A stretch of DNA of 5,580 bases from Clostridiaceae bacterium (lineage in GTDB: Bacteria > Bacillota > Clostridia > Oscillospirales > Acutalibacteraceae). Both the position numbers and the translations under genes were made by a program. Shown one piece after another: positions 1-5,580 of this stretch; positions within the stretch are counted from its first letter, which is position 1; every line of letters starts with the position of its first letter. Location: contig CAJGDQ010000072.1 in NCBI GenBank assembly GCA_904502215.1, positions 1 through 5,580 of the forward strand, read 5' to 3'. The notes below the pieces were generated by a model. That model was not told the DNA's origin. It was given only the letters and a program-made list of their open reading frames with translations, and did not search any database.

Positions 1-195
1 GTTGAACGTTTTGCTGATTATATGAAGCAATCAGGCTTTGCAACCCAGTTTATTTGCGTAACTCATAGAAGAGGCACTATGGAAGCTGCTGATATGCTCT
101 ATGGTGTTACAATGCAAGAAAAGGGTATCACCAAGCTTTTAGAGCTTAATGTTGCTGAGCTTGAAAAGAAATTGCTTGAAAATCAGGGCGCATAA
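1..195 (+). CDS. smc: Chromosome partition protein SMC, C-terminal end (5' part outside window)
   Basis: This is the last 64 codons of a gene that enters from the left edge, in frame from base 1 and ending with TAA at 193-195. The peptide contains VTHRRGTMEAAD (fragment residues 20-31) followed by LYGVTMQEKGITKLLEL. This is the very conserved end of the C-terminal ATPase half of bacterial SMC; the histidine of VTHR is the ABC-type H-loop (switch) residue. SMC dimers, with the ScpA/ScpB subunits, organise and separate chromosomes using ATP-driven head engagement. Walker A, the coiled coil, the hinge, the signature motif and Walker B all lie upstream of the window and cannot be checked. The following ftsY starts 19 bases later, matching the widespread Firmicutes smc-ftsY order. 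RecN or another SMC-like ATPase is less likely because the THRRGTMEAAD-LYGVTMQE wording is typical of SMC itself. Confidence 0.95.
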   Translation, partial: VERFADYMKQSGFATQFICVTHRRGTMEAADMLYGVTMQEKGITKLLELNVAELEKKLLENQGA

Positions 196-203
196 TTAAA
201 TTT

Positions 204-210
204 AAGGTGA
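204..210 (+). promoter_or_regulatory. Ribosome binding site of ftsY
   Basis: AAGGTGA lies 4 bases before the ATG at 215. It matches the 3' half of the consensus AAGGAGGTGA, so the short spacing is what one would expect. It sits in the 19-base gap after smc, which holds no room for a terminator or a recognisable promoter. Confidence 0.75.
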
Positions 211-214
211 TTTA

Positions 215-1135
215 ATGGGATTTTTTAATAAAATTAAAGAGGGTTTAAAGAAAACCCGAAATTCTATAACCGATGGTGTTAACAGCATCATTAACAGCTT
301 CACCAAGATTGATGAGGAGCTTTTTGAAGAACTTGAGGAAATACTTGTTATGTCGGATATTGGGGTTGCCACCGCAACTAAGATATGCGATATGCTTAGA
401 GCAAAAATCAAGGAAACAGGTATTAAGGACCCTCAGCAAATTAAAGGCATTATGAAGCAAATTATGGCCGATATGCTAGGAGAGGATGAGGGCTTAAGGC
501 TTGATACCAAGCCCTCGGTTATCCTTGTTATCGGAGTTAACGGCGTTGGCAAAACAACCTCTATCGGAAAAATTTCGGCTCAGCTTAAAAATCAGGGCAA
601 GAATGTTGTTTTAGGTGCTGCGGATACCTTCCGTGCCGCCGCTATCGACCAGCTTGCTATTTGGGCCGAAAGAGCCGGCGTTCAAATGGTTAAGAGTGTT
701 GAAGGCTCCGACCCCGCATCAGTTGTTTTCGATACTATAGCATCTGCTAAAGCGAAAAATGCCGATGTTATCATTTGCGATACTGCCGGAAGACTTCATA
801 ATAAGAAAAATCTTATGGATGAGCTTGCTAAAATGAACCGAGTAATCGCTAGAGAATTGCCGGATTCGAGTGTTGAAACCCTACTTGTTTTAGATGCCGC
901 AACAGGTCAAAATGCCGTTAATCAGGCAAGGGAATTTAAGAATGTTACTGATATTACAGGAATTGTTCTAACCAAGCTTGATGGCACCGCAAAGGGCGGT
1001 ATAGTTATAGCTATTAAAAACGAGCTTTCAATACCTGTTAAATTTATTGGCGTTGGCGAGGGAATTGATGATTTGCAGCCATTTAACGCTAAGGAATTTA
1101 TCGAAGGAATTTTTGATGTAGAGGCAGAAGAATGA
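215..1135 (+). CDS. ftsY: Signal recognition particle receptor FtsY (GTPase)
   Basis: FtsY is the membrane-associated receptor that binds Ffh (SRP54) with the ribosome-nascent chain and hands membrane proteins to SecYEG. Both partners hydrolyse GTP in a composite active site. The 306-residue protein has an N domain (about 1-95, helical) and a G domain with all motifs visible: G1 GVNGVGKTT (107-115), the I-box/G2 DTFRAAA (137-143), G3 DTAGR (189-193), G4 TKLD (253-256) and the closing GVGEG (279-283). The N-terminus MGFFNKIKEGLKKT is a short basic amphipathic helix suited to lipid binding. The long acidic A domain of E. coli FtsY is missing, as is normal in Firmicutes, where the protein is about 300-330 residues. 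Ffh is excluded because no methionine-rich M domain follows the G domain. The stop overlaps the rdgB start by 4 nt (ATGA), suggesting coupled translation. Confidence 0.98.
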   Translation: MGFFNKIKEGLKKTRNSITDGVNSIINSFTKIDEELFEELEEILVMSDIGVATATKICDMLRAKIKETGIKDPQQIKGIMKQIMADMLGEDEGLRLDTKPSVILVIGVNGVGKTTSIGKISAQLKNQGKNVVLGAADTFRAAAIDQLAIWAERAGVQMVKSVEGSDPASVVFDTIASAKAKNADVIICDTAGRLHNKKNLMDELAKMNRVIARELPDSSVETLLVLDAATGQNAVNQAREFKNVTDITGIVLTKLDGTAKGGIVIAIKNELSIPVKFIGVGEGIDDLQPFNAKEFIEGIFDVEAEE

Positions 1136-1725
1136 AGGTTTTTATTGCAACAAAAAATTTGAAAAAGCTTGAGGAATTAAGCCGTATTTTAGTTCCAATG
1201 GGCTTTGAGGTTATTTGTGAAAAGGATTTGGATTCTCCTTTAGAAGAAATCGAGGAAACAGGAACAACCTTTGAAGAAAATGCAATACTCAAGGCCAAGG
1301 CAGGTCTTTTGAGGACAGGCTATATGAGTGTCGCTGATGATTCTGGAATTTGCGTAGATTATCTTGACGGTGCTCCAGGCATATATTCTGCAAGATATTC
1401 AGGCGGCCACGGTAATGACGAAAAGAATAACCTTAAAATTCTAAAGGAATTAGAGGGTGTTCCTATGGAAAAACGCACGGCATATTATGTTGCCGCTATT
1501 GCTTGCGTTTTTCCTGATGGCAGAGAGTTTACCGTTAGAGGCGAGTGCCATGGACATATCGCTTTTGAAGAAAAGGGAACTAACGGATTTGGTTATGACC
1601 CGCTATTTATTAGTGAAATAGGTTGCTTCGGCTTGGTTTCAGCCGAGGAGAAGGATAAGGTTAGCCATAGAGGCAGAGCCTTAATAAAATTCAGAGAAGA
1701 ACTTTTAAAATATATTGAGGAGTAA
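1132..1725 (+). CDS. rdgB: dITP/XTP pyrophosphatase (RdgB/HAM1 family)
   Basis: The enzyme hydrolyses non-canonical purine triphosphates (ITP, dITP, XTP) to the monophosphate and pyrophosphate in the cytosol, keeping deaminated bases out of DNA and RNA. The 197-residue length is standard. Visible family motifs are the N-terminal FIATKNLKK (4-12, the T-x-N-x-x-K nucleotide-binding signature), GTTFEENAILKA (44-55), the acidic metal site ADDSG (68-72), GAPGIYSARY (80-89), GTNGFGYDPLF (149-159) and the C-terminal base-recognition motif SHRGRAL (178-184). The start is well fixed because the conserved first strand begins at residue 2. AGAGG at 1120-1124, inside the end of ftsY, is a plausible ribosome site 7 bases upstream. 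The ATG overlaps the ftsY stop codon as ATGA. The name rdgB is used for the family; Bacillus orthologues carry other locus names. Confidence 0.97.
   Translation: MKVFIATKNLKKLEELSRILVPMGFEVICEKDLDSPLEEIEETGTTFEENAILKAKAGLLRTGYMSVADDSGICVDYLDGAPGIYSARYSGGHGNDEKNNLKILKELEGVPMEKRTAYYVAAIACVFPDGREFTVRGECHGHIAFEEKGTNGFGYDPLFISEIGCFGLVSAEEKDKVSHRGRALIKFREELLKYIEE
1717..1722 (+). promoter_or_regulatory. Ribosome binding site that decides the yhbY start
   Basis: GAGGAG, formed by the last two sense codons of rdgB, lies 7 bases before the ATG at 1730. This placement supports ATG 1730 and argues against the in-frame TTG at 1715, which would put this site at and beyond the start codon. Confidence 0.8.
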
Positions 1726-1729
1726 ATTT

Positions 1730-2023
1730 ATGCTTAATAGTAGACAGCGTGCACAGCTTAGAGGTATGGCAAACAGTTATGAAACCATTTTGCAAATCGG
1801 CAAATCAGGTATAACTGATAATACTGTTAAACAGGTTGCTGATGCTTTAGAGGCTCGTGAACTTATTAAACTTAGAAATCTTGAAACCTGTCCCACCTCG
1901 GTTAGAGATACTGCTAATGCCTTAGCAGAGGCTACCGAGGCTGATGTTGTTCAGGTTATAGGAACAAGGTTTATTTTATATAAAGAAAGCAAGAATAATA
2001 AAGAGATTAAGTTGGTGAAATAA
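1730..2023 (+). CDS. yhbY: YhbY/YqeI-like CRM-domain RNA-binding protein
   Basis: This is a 97-residue single CRM (YhbY) domain protein. Proteins of this family bind RNA and associate with pre-50S ribosomal particles, so a role in large-subunit assembly is likely; the exact function is not settled. The N-terminal helix reads LNSRQRAQLRGMA (2-14). It is followed by ILQIGKSGIT (20-29) with the GxxG RNA-binding loop GKSG (24-27), then the helix and strand VADALEARELIKLR (36-49) and the final strands VQVIGTRFILYK (74-85). This closely follows the E. coli YhbY pattern (LKGLA, GSNGLT, ELIKVK, VQVIGKTLVLYR). The in-frame TTG at 1715 would add five residues, MRSKF, and overlap rdgB. ATG 1730 is preferred because GAGGAG lies 7 bases before it and the protein then begins like its relatives. 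It sits 4 bases after rdgB and directly before nadD, the same neighbour as in Bacillus subtilis (yqeI-nadD). Confidence 0.93.
   Translation: MLNSRQRAQLRGMANSYETILQIGKSGITDNTVKQVADALEARELIKLRNLETCPTSVRDTANALAEATEADVVQVIGTRFILYKESKNNKEIKLVK
2014..2018 (+). promoter_or_regulatory. Weak ribosome binding site of nadD
   Basis: GGTGA lies 4 bases before the nadD ATG and inside the final yhbY codons. It pairs only with the 5'-most part of the anti-Shine-Dalgarno. With the TAATG stop/start overlap, reinitiation by ribosomes finishing yhbY is a plausible main route; that part is inference. Confidence 0.45.
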
Positions 2024-2616
2024 TGCCGATAACCGCTCTTTTCGGCGGAACATTTAATCCTTTTCATATCGGTCATTATGAGATATTAAAGGCATTGAAT
2101 GCTGATGAGGAAATAGGCAAAATATTGCTTTTGCCAGATAAAATTCCGCCTCATAAATCAAGCTCAAATTTAATTTCGGATGAAAACCGAATTGAAATGT
2201 GCAAAATAGCGGCAAATGATTTTGAAAAGGTTGAGCTTTGCCTTATAGAGTTTGAAAGAGAAGGCAAAAGCTATACCTTTGATACTGTTTGCGAATTAAT
2301 TAAAAAATATCCCGATACTAAGTTCTCTTTTGTTATGGGCGGGGATATGTTGGTTTATTTCCCGAATTGGTATAAATCGGAAGAGCTTATGAAAATGATG
2401 GATTTTATTGTTTTCAAACGTTTAGATACCGATGAATTGGAATTTTCAAAATCAGTTGAAGCTTTTAGAAAAAAAGGTATGAATATTAAGGTTATGGAGG
2501 AAAAGATACCACTTGTTTCTTCAACCGAGATTAGAAATGATTTTTTTAATTCTAATGAACTGTTGCCAAAGAAAATATTTGAATTTTTAAAAGAAAGGGA
2601 AGAATATGCTCGATAA
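2023..2616 (+). CDS. nadD: Nicotinate-nucleotide adenylyltransferase (NadD)
   Basis: NadD transfers AMP from ATP to nicotinate mononucleotide, giving deamido-NAD, the essential penultimate step of NAD synthesis shared by de novo and salvage routes. The 197-residue length is typical. The nucleotidyltransferase fold signature GGTFNPFHIGH (8-18) holds the HxGH ATP site (H15, H18). PPHK (42-45), SYTFDT (83-88), the GGD of MGGDML (105-110), and VSSTEIR (165-171, the ISSTxIR motif) are all present. The last of these closes over the triphosphate. CoaD and other HxGH enzymes are ruled out by the PPHK and SYTFDT motifs. The start codon shares one base with the yhbY stop (TAATG), and the reading frame runs 11 bases into yqeK. 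The flanking order yhbY-nadD-yqeK-rsfS is the same as in Bacillus subtilis. Confidence 0.97.
   Translation: MPITALFGGTFNPFHIGHYEILKALNADEEIGKILLLPDKIPPHKSSSNLISDENRIEMCKIAANDFEKVELCLIEFEREGKSYTFDTVCELIKKYPDTKFSFVMGGDMLVYFPNWYKSEELMKMMDFIVFKRLDTDELEFSKSVEAFRKKGMNIKVMEEKIPLVSSTEIRNDFFNSNELLPKKIFEFLKEREEYAR
2594..2602 (+). promoter_or_regulatory. Ribosome binding site of yqeK within nadD
   Basis: AAAGGGAAG lies 3 bases before the ATG at 2606 (7 bases from the GGG core) and is encoded by the last codons of nadD. It supports this start, which makes yqeK overlap nadD by 11 bases. Confidence 0.65.
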
Positions 2617-3187
2617 GAACCTTTTAGAAAAATATAAATCGGTTTTAAGGGAGAATTTATATGAGAAAAGATATAATCATTCCCTTTGTGTTGCTGATGA
2701 GGCAGTTCGTTTAGCAAGGCTTTACGGAGCCGATGAGGATAAATGTTATCTTGCGGGATTGCTTCACGATGTAACAAAAAATCTTCCCGAAGAAGACCAC
2801 TTGAAAATCTTTGAAACCTTTGGTATAATGCTGAGTGCTGTTGAAAAAAATGCCGAAAAGTTATGGCATGCAATTTCGGGAACGGCATATATTAAAAACT
2901 TTCTCAAAATTGAGGATGAGGATATTCTTGATGCTGTTCGCTATCATACAACAGGCAAGGCTGATATGCCTCTTATAACCAAGGTTTTATTTCTTGCTGA
3001 TTTCACATCAGCCGATAGAGATTATGATGATGTTGATGTTATAAGAAAATTAGTTGATGAAGATTATAACAAGGCTATTGTTTATGCCTTGAAATATACT
3101 ATAAATGAATTGGTTGAAGGTTCAAACCCAATTCACCCCGATACTATTGCGGCCTTTAACGAGGCCTTATTAAAGGAAGGTAACTGA
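2606..3187 (+). CDS. yqeK: HD-domain protein YqeK, probable symmetrical Ap4A hydrolase
   Basis: The 193-residue protein has the ordered metal ligands of an HD phosphohydrolase: H25 (in RYNHS), the HD pair H54-D55 (in AGLLHDVTK), H88 (in LWHAISG), H114 (in VRYHTTG) and D132 (in KVLFLADF). The wording ILDAVRYHTTG and the length match Bacillus subtilis YqeK, reported to split diadenosine tetraphosphate symmetrically into two ADP using iron-type metal centres. It would therefore limit the Ap4A alarmone in the cytosol. No membrane segment or signal peptide is evident. It overlaps nadD by 11 bases and shares one base with rsfS (TGATG), so coupled translation with both is likely. The family assignment is secure; the substrate is transferred from the characterised homologue. 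An older annotation as a second adenylyltransferase comes from NadD-HD fusions and does not fit, since the HxGH domain is absent. Confidence 0.93.
   Translation: MLDKNLLEKYKSVLRENLYEKRYNHSLCVADEAVRLARLYGADEDKCYLAGLLHDVTKNLPEEDHLKIFETFGIMLSAVEKNAEKLWHAISGTAYIKNFLKIEDEDILDAVRYHTTGKADMPLITKVLFLADFTSADRDYDDVDVIRKLVDEDYNKAIVYALKYTINELVEGSNPIHPDTIAAFNEALLKEGN
3172..3180 (+). promoter_or_regulatory. Ribosome binding site of rsfS within yqeK
   Basis: AAAGGAAGG ends 6 bases before the ATG at 3187 and lies in the final codons of yqeK. It is one of the strongest ribosome sites in the window, so rsfS probably has its own initiation in addition to coupling through TGATG. Confidence 0.7.
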
Positions 3188-3552
3188 TGGAAGCTTTTGA
3201 AATTTTAAAAATTGCGGCAAATGCAATTAATGCCAAAAAGGGTAGAGAGATTGCTGCTGTTAAAATCGATAAACTAACCGTGTTGGGTGAGTATTTCTTA
3301 CTTTGCACTGCCAATTCTTCAACCCAGGTTCGTGCTCTTTGCGATGAGGTTGAGGAAAAGCTTAAAGAGGCGGGTGTAATGCCGCATCATATTGAGGGCA
3401 GAAGCACCGGTTGGATTGTTTTAGATTATGGCAGTGTTATTGTTCATATTTTTGGCAGAAATGAACGTGAATTCTATTCGCTTGACAAAATGTGGAGCGA
3501 TGGCGAAATTGTTGATATGAACGAAATTCTTGAAATTTCCGAGGGGGACTAA
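3187..3552 (+). CDS. rsfS: Ribosomal silencing factor RsfS (Iojap/YbeB family)
   Basis: RsfS binds ribosomal protein uL14 on the 50S subunit and blocks joining with 30S, lowering translation in poor nutrients or stationary phase. The 121-residue protein is of usual size and nearly all Iojap-family domain. Visible landmarks are KKGREIAAVKIDKL (17-30), EYFLLCTANSSTQVRAL (35-51), HHIEG (67-71), GWIVLDYGSVIVHIF (75-89), REFYSLDKMWSD (94-105). The GWxxLDxGxVxVHxF and REFYxLexxW strings are family hallmarks. It follows yqeK with a one-base TGATG overlap and precedes leuS by 3 bases. The yqeK-rsfS order matches Bacillus subtilis (yqeK-yqeL). Co-transcription with leuS and yhbY places it among translation-related genes. 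Confidence 0.97.
   Translation: MEAFEILKIAANAINAKKGREIAAVKIDKLTVLGEYFLLCTANSSTQVRALCDEVEEKLKEAGVMPHHIEGRSTGWIVLDYGSVIVHIFGRNEREFYSLDKMWSDGEIVDMNEILEISEGD
3541..3548 (+). promoter_or_regulatory. Ribosome binding site of leuS
   Basis: GAGGGGGA lies 7 bases before the ATG at 3556 and overlaps the last codons of rsfS. It fixes the leuS start together with the conserved N-terminal sequence MNFYDYKQIEQKWQ. Confidence 0.75.
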
Positions 3553-3555
3553 GTT

Positions 3556-5580
3556 ATGAATTTTTATGATTACAAACAAATAGAGCAAAAGTGGCAAAAT
3601 ATATGGGATGAAAAGGAAACTTTTGCGGCTAAAAATGATTATTCGCTTCCTAAGTTCTATGGACTTGTTGAATTTCCTTATCCTTCAGGTCAGGGACTTC
3701 ACGTAGGTCATCCCCGTTCTTACACCGCAATTGATATTGTTTGCCGTAAGAAAAGACTTCAGGGATTCAATGTTCTTTATCCTATGGGTTGGGATGCTTT
3801 TGGTCTTCCAACCGAAAACTTTGCTATTAAAAATCATATCCATCCTTCTATTGTTACCGAGAATAATATCGCTAACTTTAAGCGTCAGTTGAAGAGCCTT
3901 GGCTTCTCTTTTGATTGGTCTAGAGAGGTTAACACAACCGACCCCGCTTATTATAAGTGGACTCAGTGGATTTTCCTTCAACTCTTTAAAAAGGGCTTGG
4001 CATATAAGAGCAAGATGGCCGTTAACTGGTGCACCTCTTGTAAATGTGTTCTTGCAAATGAAGAGGTTGTTAATGGCGTTTGTGAGCGTTGCGGCAGCGA
4101 GGTTGTTCAAAAAGAGAAGAGCCAATGGATGCTTAAAATAACAGATTATGCTGAAAAGTTGCTTGAGGGCCTTGAGGATGTTGATTTTATCGAGCGTGTT
4201 AAAACTCAGCAAAGAAACTGGATAGGCAAGTCCTACGGCACTCAGGTTACCTTTAGCACTAACATAGGCGATACCTTTGAAATTTTCACCACCCGTGCCG
4301 ATACTCTTTTCGGTGCTACTTATATGGTTATGTCTCCCGAGCATCCTTTGCTTGAAAAATGGGCTGATAAGATTACCAATATGGATGAAGTTAAGGCTTA
4401 TCAAACCGAGGCTTCTAAGAAATCCGATTTCGAGAGAACCGAGCTTGCTAAGGATAAAACCGGTGTTAAGCTTGAGGGCGTTACTGCTATTAACCCTGTT
4501 AATAATACCGAAATCCCGATTTTCATTTCTGACTATGTTCTTATTTCTTATGGAACAGGCGCTATTATGGCTGTTCCGGCTCATGATACTCGTGACTGGG
4601 ATTTTGCCAAGAAATTCGGTTTGCCGATTATTGAGGTAGTATCAGGCGGCGAGGATGTTCAAAAGGCTGCATATACCGAATGCTCCGAGGGTGTTCTCGT
4701 TAATTCCGATTTCCTTAACGGTCTCTCGGTTGAAGAGGCTAAAAAGGCAATCCAGGAATGGTTAACCGAAAAAGGTTTAGGCTTTGTTAAAACAAATTAT
4801 AAGCTTCGTGACTGGGTATTTTCTCGCCAAAGATATTGGGGCGAGCCTATTCCTATGGTTTATTGCGAAAAGTGCGGCTATGTTCCACTTGATGAAAGTG
4901 AACTTCCGTTGGTTCTTCCAAATGTTGATTCTTATGAGCCAACCGATAATGGCGAATCTCCGCTTGCTAAGATGACTGACTGGGTTAATACTACCTGTCC
5001 TCATTGCGGAGCGCCCGCAAAGAGAGAAACCGACACTATGCCTCAGTGGGCAGGTTCTTCTTGGTATTTCCTCCGTTATTGCGACCCGCATAATGACAAG
5101 GAATTGGCTTCTAAAGAGGCACTTGAATATTGGAGCCCGATTGACTGGTATAACGGCGGTATGGAGCATACAACACTTCACTTGTTATATAGCCGTTTCT
5201 GGCATAAATTCCTTTATGACATCGGTGTTGTGCCTTCCTCCGAGCCTTATGCTAAGAGAACAAGTCATGGTATGATTTTGGGTGAAAACGGGGAGAAGAT
5301 GTCTAAATCACGTGGCAATGTTGTTAACCCCGATGAGATTATCGAGAATTATGGCGCTGATACAATGCGTGTTTACGAAATGTTTATCGGCGATTTCGAG
5401 AAGGCTGCGCCTTGGAGCATGTCTTCAATTAAGGGTAGCAAGCGTTTCCTTGATAAGGTTTGGGCTCTTAGTTCAATTATGACTGATGAAACAGGCTTCC
5501 GCAAGGAAATCGAGGCTGAAATGCATAGAACTATCAAAAAGGTTACCGAGGATATCGAAGGCCTTAAGATGAATACAGCA
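3556..5580 (+). CDS. leuS: Leucyl-tRNA synthetase, N-terminal 675 residues (3' end outside window)
   Basis: LeuRS charges tRNA-Leu with leucine through a leucyl-adenylate and edits mischarged products. The frame stays open from ATG 3556 to the window edge without a stop. About 675 of an expected ~800 residues are present; the rest of the anticodon-binding part and the C-terminal domain are missing. Seen in order: N-terminal IEQKWQ (9-14), class I HIGH motif as HVGH (49-52), GWDAFGLPTENFA (78-90), a zinc-type knuckle with C159/C162 and C176/C179, the CP1 editing domain with TTRADTLFGAT (245-255) and GTGAIMAVPAHD (333-344), DWVFSRQRYWGEPIP (419-433), a second set of cysteine pairs C437/C440 and C481/C484, DTMPQWAGSSWY (493-504), HLLYSRFWHKFLYD (542-555) and KMSKS (581-585). 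These define a bacterial-type LeuRS and exclude IleRS and ValRS. The gene starts 3 bases after rsfS and rarely uses ATA for isoleucine, unlike nadD upstream. Confidence 0.98.
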   Translation, partial: MNFYDYKQIEQKWQNIWDEKETFAAKNDYSLPKFYGLVEFPYPSGQGLHVGHPRSYTAIDIVCRKKRLQGFNVLYPMGWDAFGLPTENFAIKNHIHPSIVTENNIANFKRQLKSLGFSFDWSREVNTTDPAYYKWTQWIFLQLFKKGLAYKSKMAVNWCTSCKCVLANEEVVNGVCERCGSEVVQKEKSQWMLKITDYAEKLLEGLEDVDFIERVKTQQRNWIGKSYGTQVTFSTNIGDTFEIFTTRADTLFGATYMVMSPEHPLLEKWADKITNMDEVKAYQTEASKKSDFERTELAKDKTGVKLEGVTAINPVNNTEIPIFISDYVLISYGTGAIMAVPAHDTRDWDFAKKFGLPIIEVVSGGEDVQKAAYTECSEGVLVNSDFLNGLSVEEAKKAIQEWLTEKGLGFVKTNYKLRDWVFSRQRYWGEPIPMVYCEKCGYVPLDESELPLVLPNVDSYEPTDNGESPLAKMTDWVNTTCPHCGAPAKRETDTMPQWAGSSWYFLRYCDPHNDKELASKEALEYWSPIDWYNGGMEHTTLHLLYSRFWHKFLYDIGVVPSSEPYAKRTSHGMILGENGEKMSKSRGNVVNPDEIIENYGADTMRVYEMFIGDFEKAAPWSMSSIKGSKRFLDKVWALSSIMTDETGFRKEIEAEMHRTIKKVTEDIEGLKMNTA

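Noticed and set aside
196..214. A promoter or terminator in the smc-ftsY gap
   Set aside because: The 19 bases are AT-rich and hold only the ftsY ribosome site. There is no inverted repeat with a T-run and no space for -35 and -10 elements outside smc.
1715..1729. TTG at 1715 as an upstream start for yhbY
   Set aside because: It would add MRSKF, overlap rdgB by 11 bases, and place the GAGGAG at and beyond the start codon. ATG 1730 has ideal spacing and matches the family N-terminus.
2355..2888. A 177-codon open frame on the minus strand across the nadD/yqeK junction
   Set aside because: It is rich in Phe, Ser and Ile from reverse-reading AT-rich codons, shows no family motif, and is antisense to the conserved C-terminus of NadD and N-terminus of YqeK.
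3685..4584. A 299-codon open frame on the minus strand, opposite leuS
   Set aside because: It lies wholly antisense to well-conserved LeuRS coding sequence, has no recognisable domain, and its composition follows from the leuS codon bias. No other minus-strand gene is near it.
4277..4639. A 120-codon leucine/isoleucine-rich plus-strand frame that might look like a membrane protein
   Set aside because: It is an out-of-frame reading of the leuS editing-domain region; its hydrophobicity comes from shifted CTT and GTT codons, and the LeuRS frame is conserved throughout.
1..5580. A hidden mobile element, CRISPR array, riboswitch or T-box ahead of leuS
   Set aside because: A T-box leader before leuS would be reasonable in Bacillota, but only 3 bases separate rsfS and leuS. 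I see no direct repeats, terminal inverted repeats, integrase or structured leader anywhere in the window.

Overview
The window is a densely packed run of housekeeping genes, all on the + strand, from what looks like a Clostridia-type Bacillota (Firmicutes), possibly a gut Oscillospirales/Ruminococcaceae-like lineage. The evidence is the low-to-moderate GC content (about 40% by eye), strong Shine-Dalgarno sequences, an FtsY without the long acidic N-terminal domain of enterobacteria, a YqeK-type HD protein, and the gene order smc-ftsY-rdgB-yhbY-nadD-yqeK-rsfS-leuS. The phylum is fairly secure; the family is a guess.

Layout: 1-195 is the 3' end of smc (chromosome condensin). 215-1135 is ftsY (SRP receptor GTPase). 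1132-1725 is rdgB (ITP/XTP pyrophosphatase). 1730-2023 is a yhbY-like CRM-domain RNA-binding protein linked to the 50S subunit. 2023-2616 is nadD (NaMN adenylyltransferase). 2606-3187 is yqeK (HD-domain Ap4A hydrolase). 3187-3552 is rsfS (ribosomal silencing factor). From 3556 to the window end is leuS (leucyl-tRNA synthetase), cut by the window edge after 675 codons.

The genes are separated by at most 19 bases, and four of the seven junctions overlap (4, 1, 11 and 1 nt). This suggests a single transcript with translational coupling. No promoter, terminator, RNA gene, mobile element, repeat or CRISPR array is visible, and there is no gene-free stretch of any size. Functionally the cluster brings together chromosome organisation and membrane targeting (smc, ftsY), nucleotide clean-up and cofactor metabolism (rdgB, nadD, yqeK), and ribosome assembly or translation (yhbY, rsfS, leuS).

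I found no sign of an undescribed biological system. The observations worth a second look concern gene order, overlaps, a codon-usage contrast and domain details of LeuRS.
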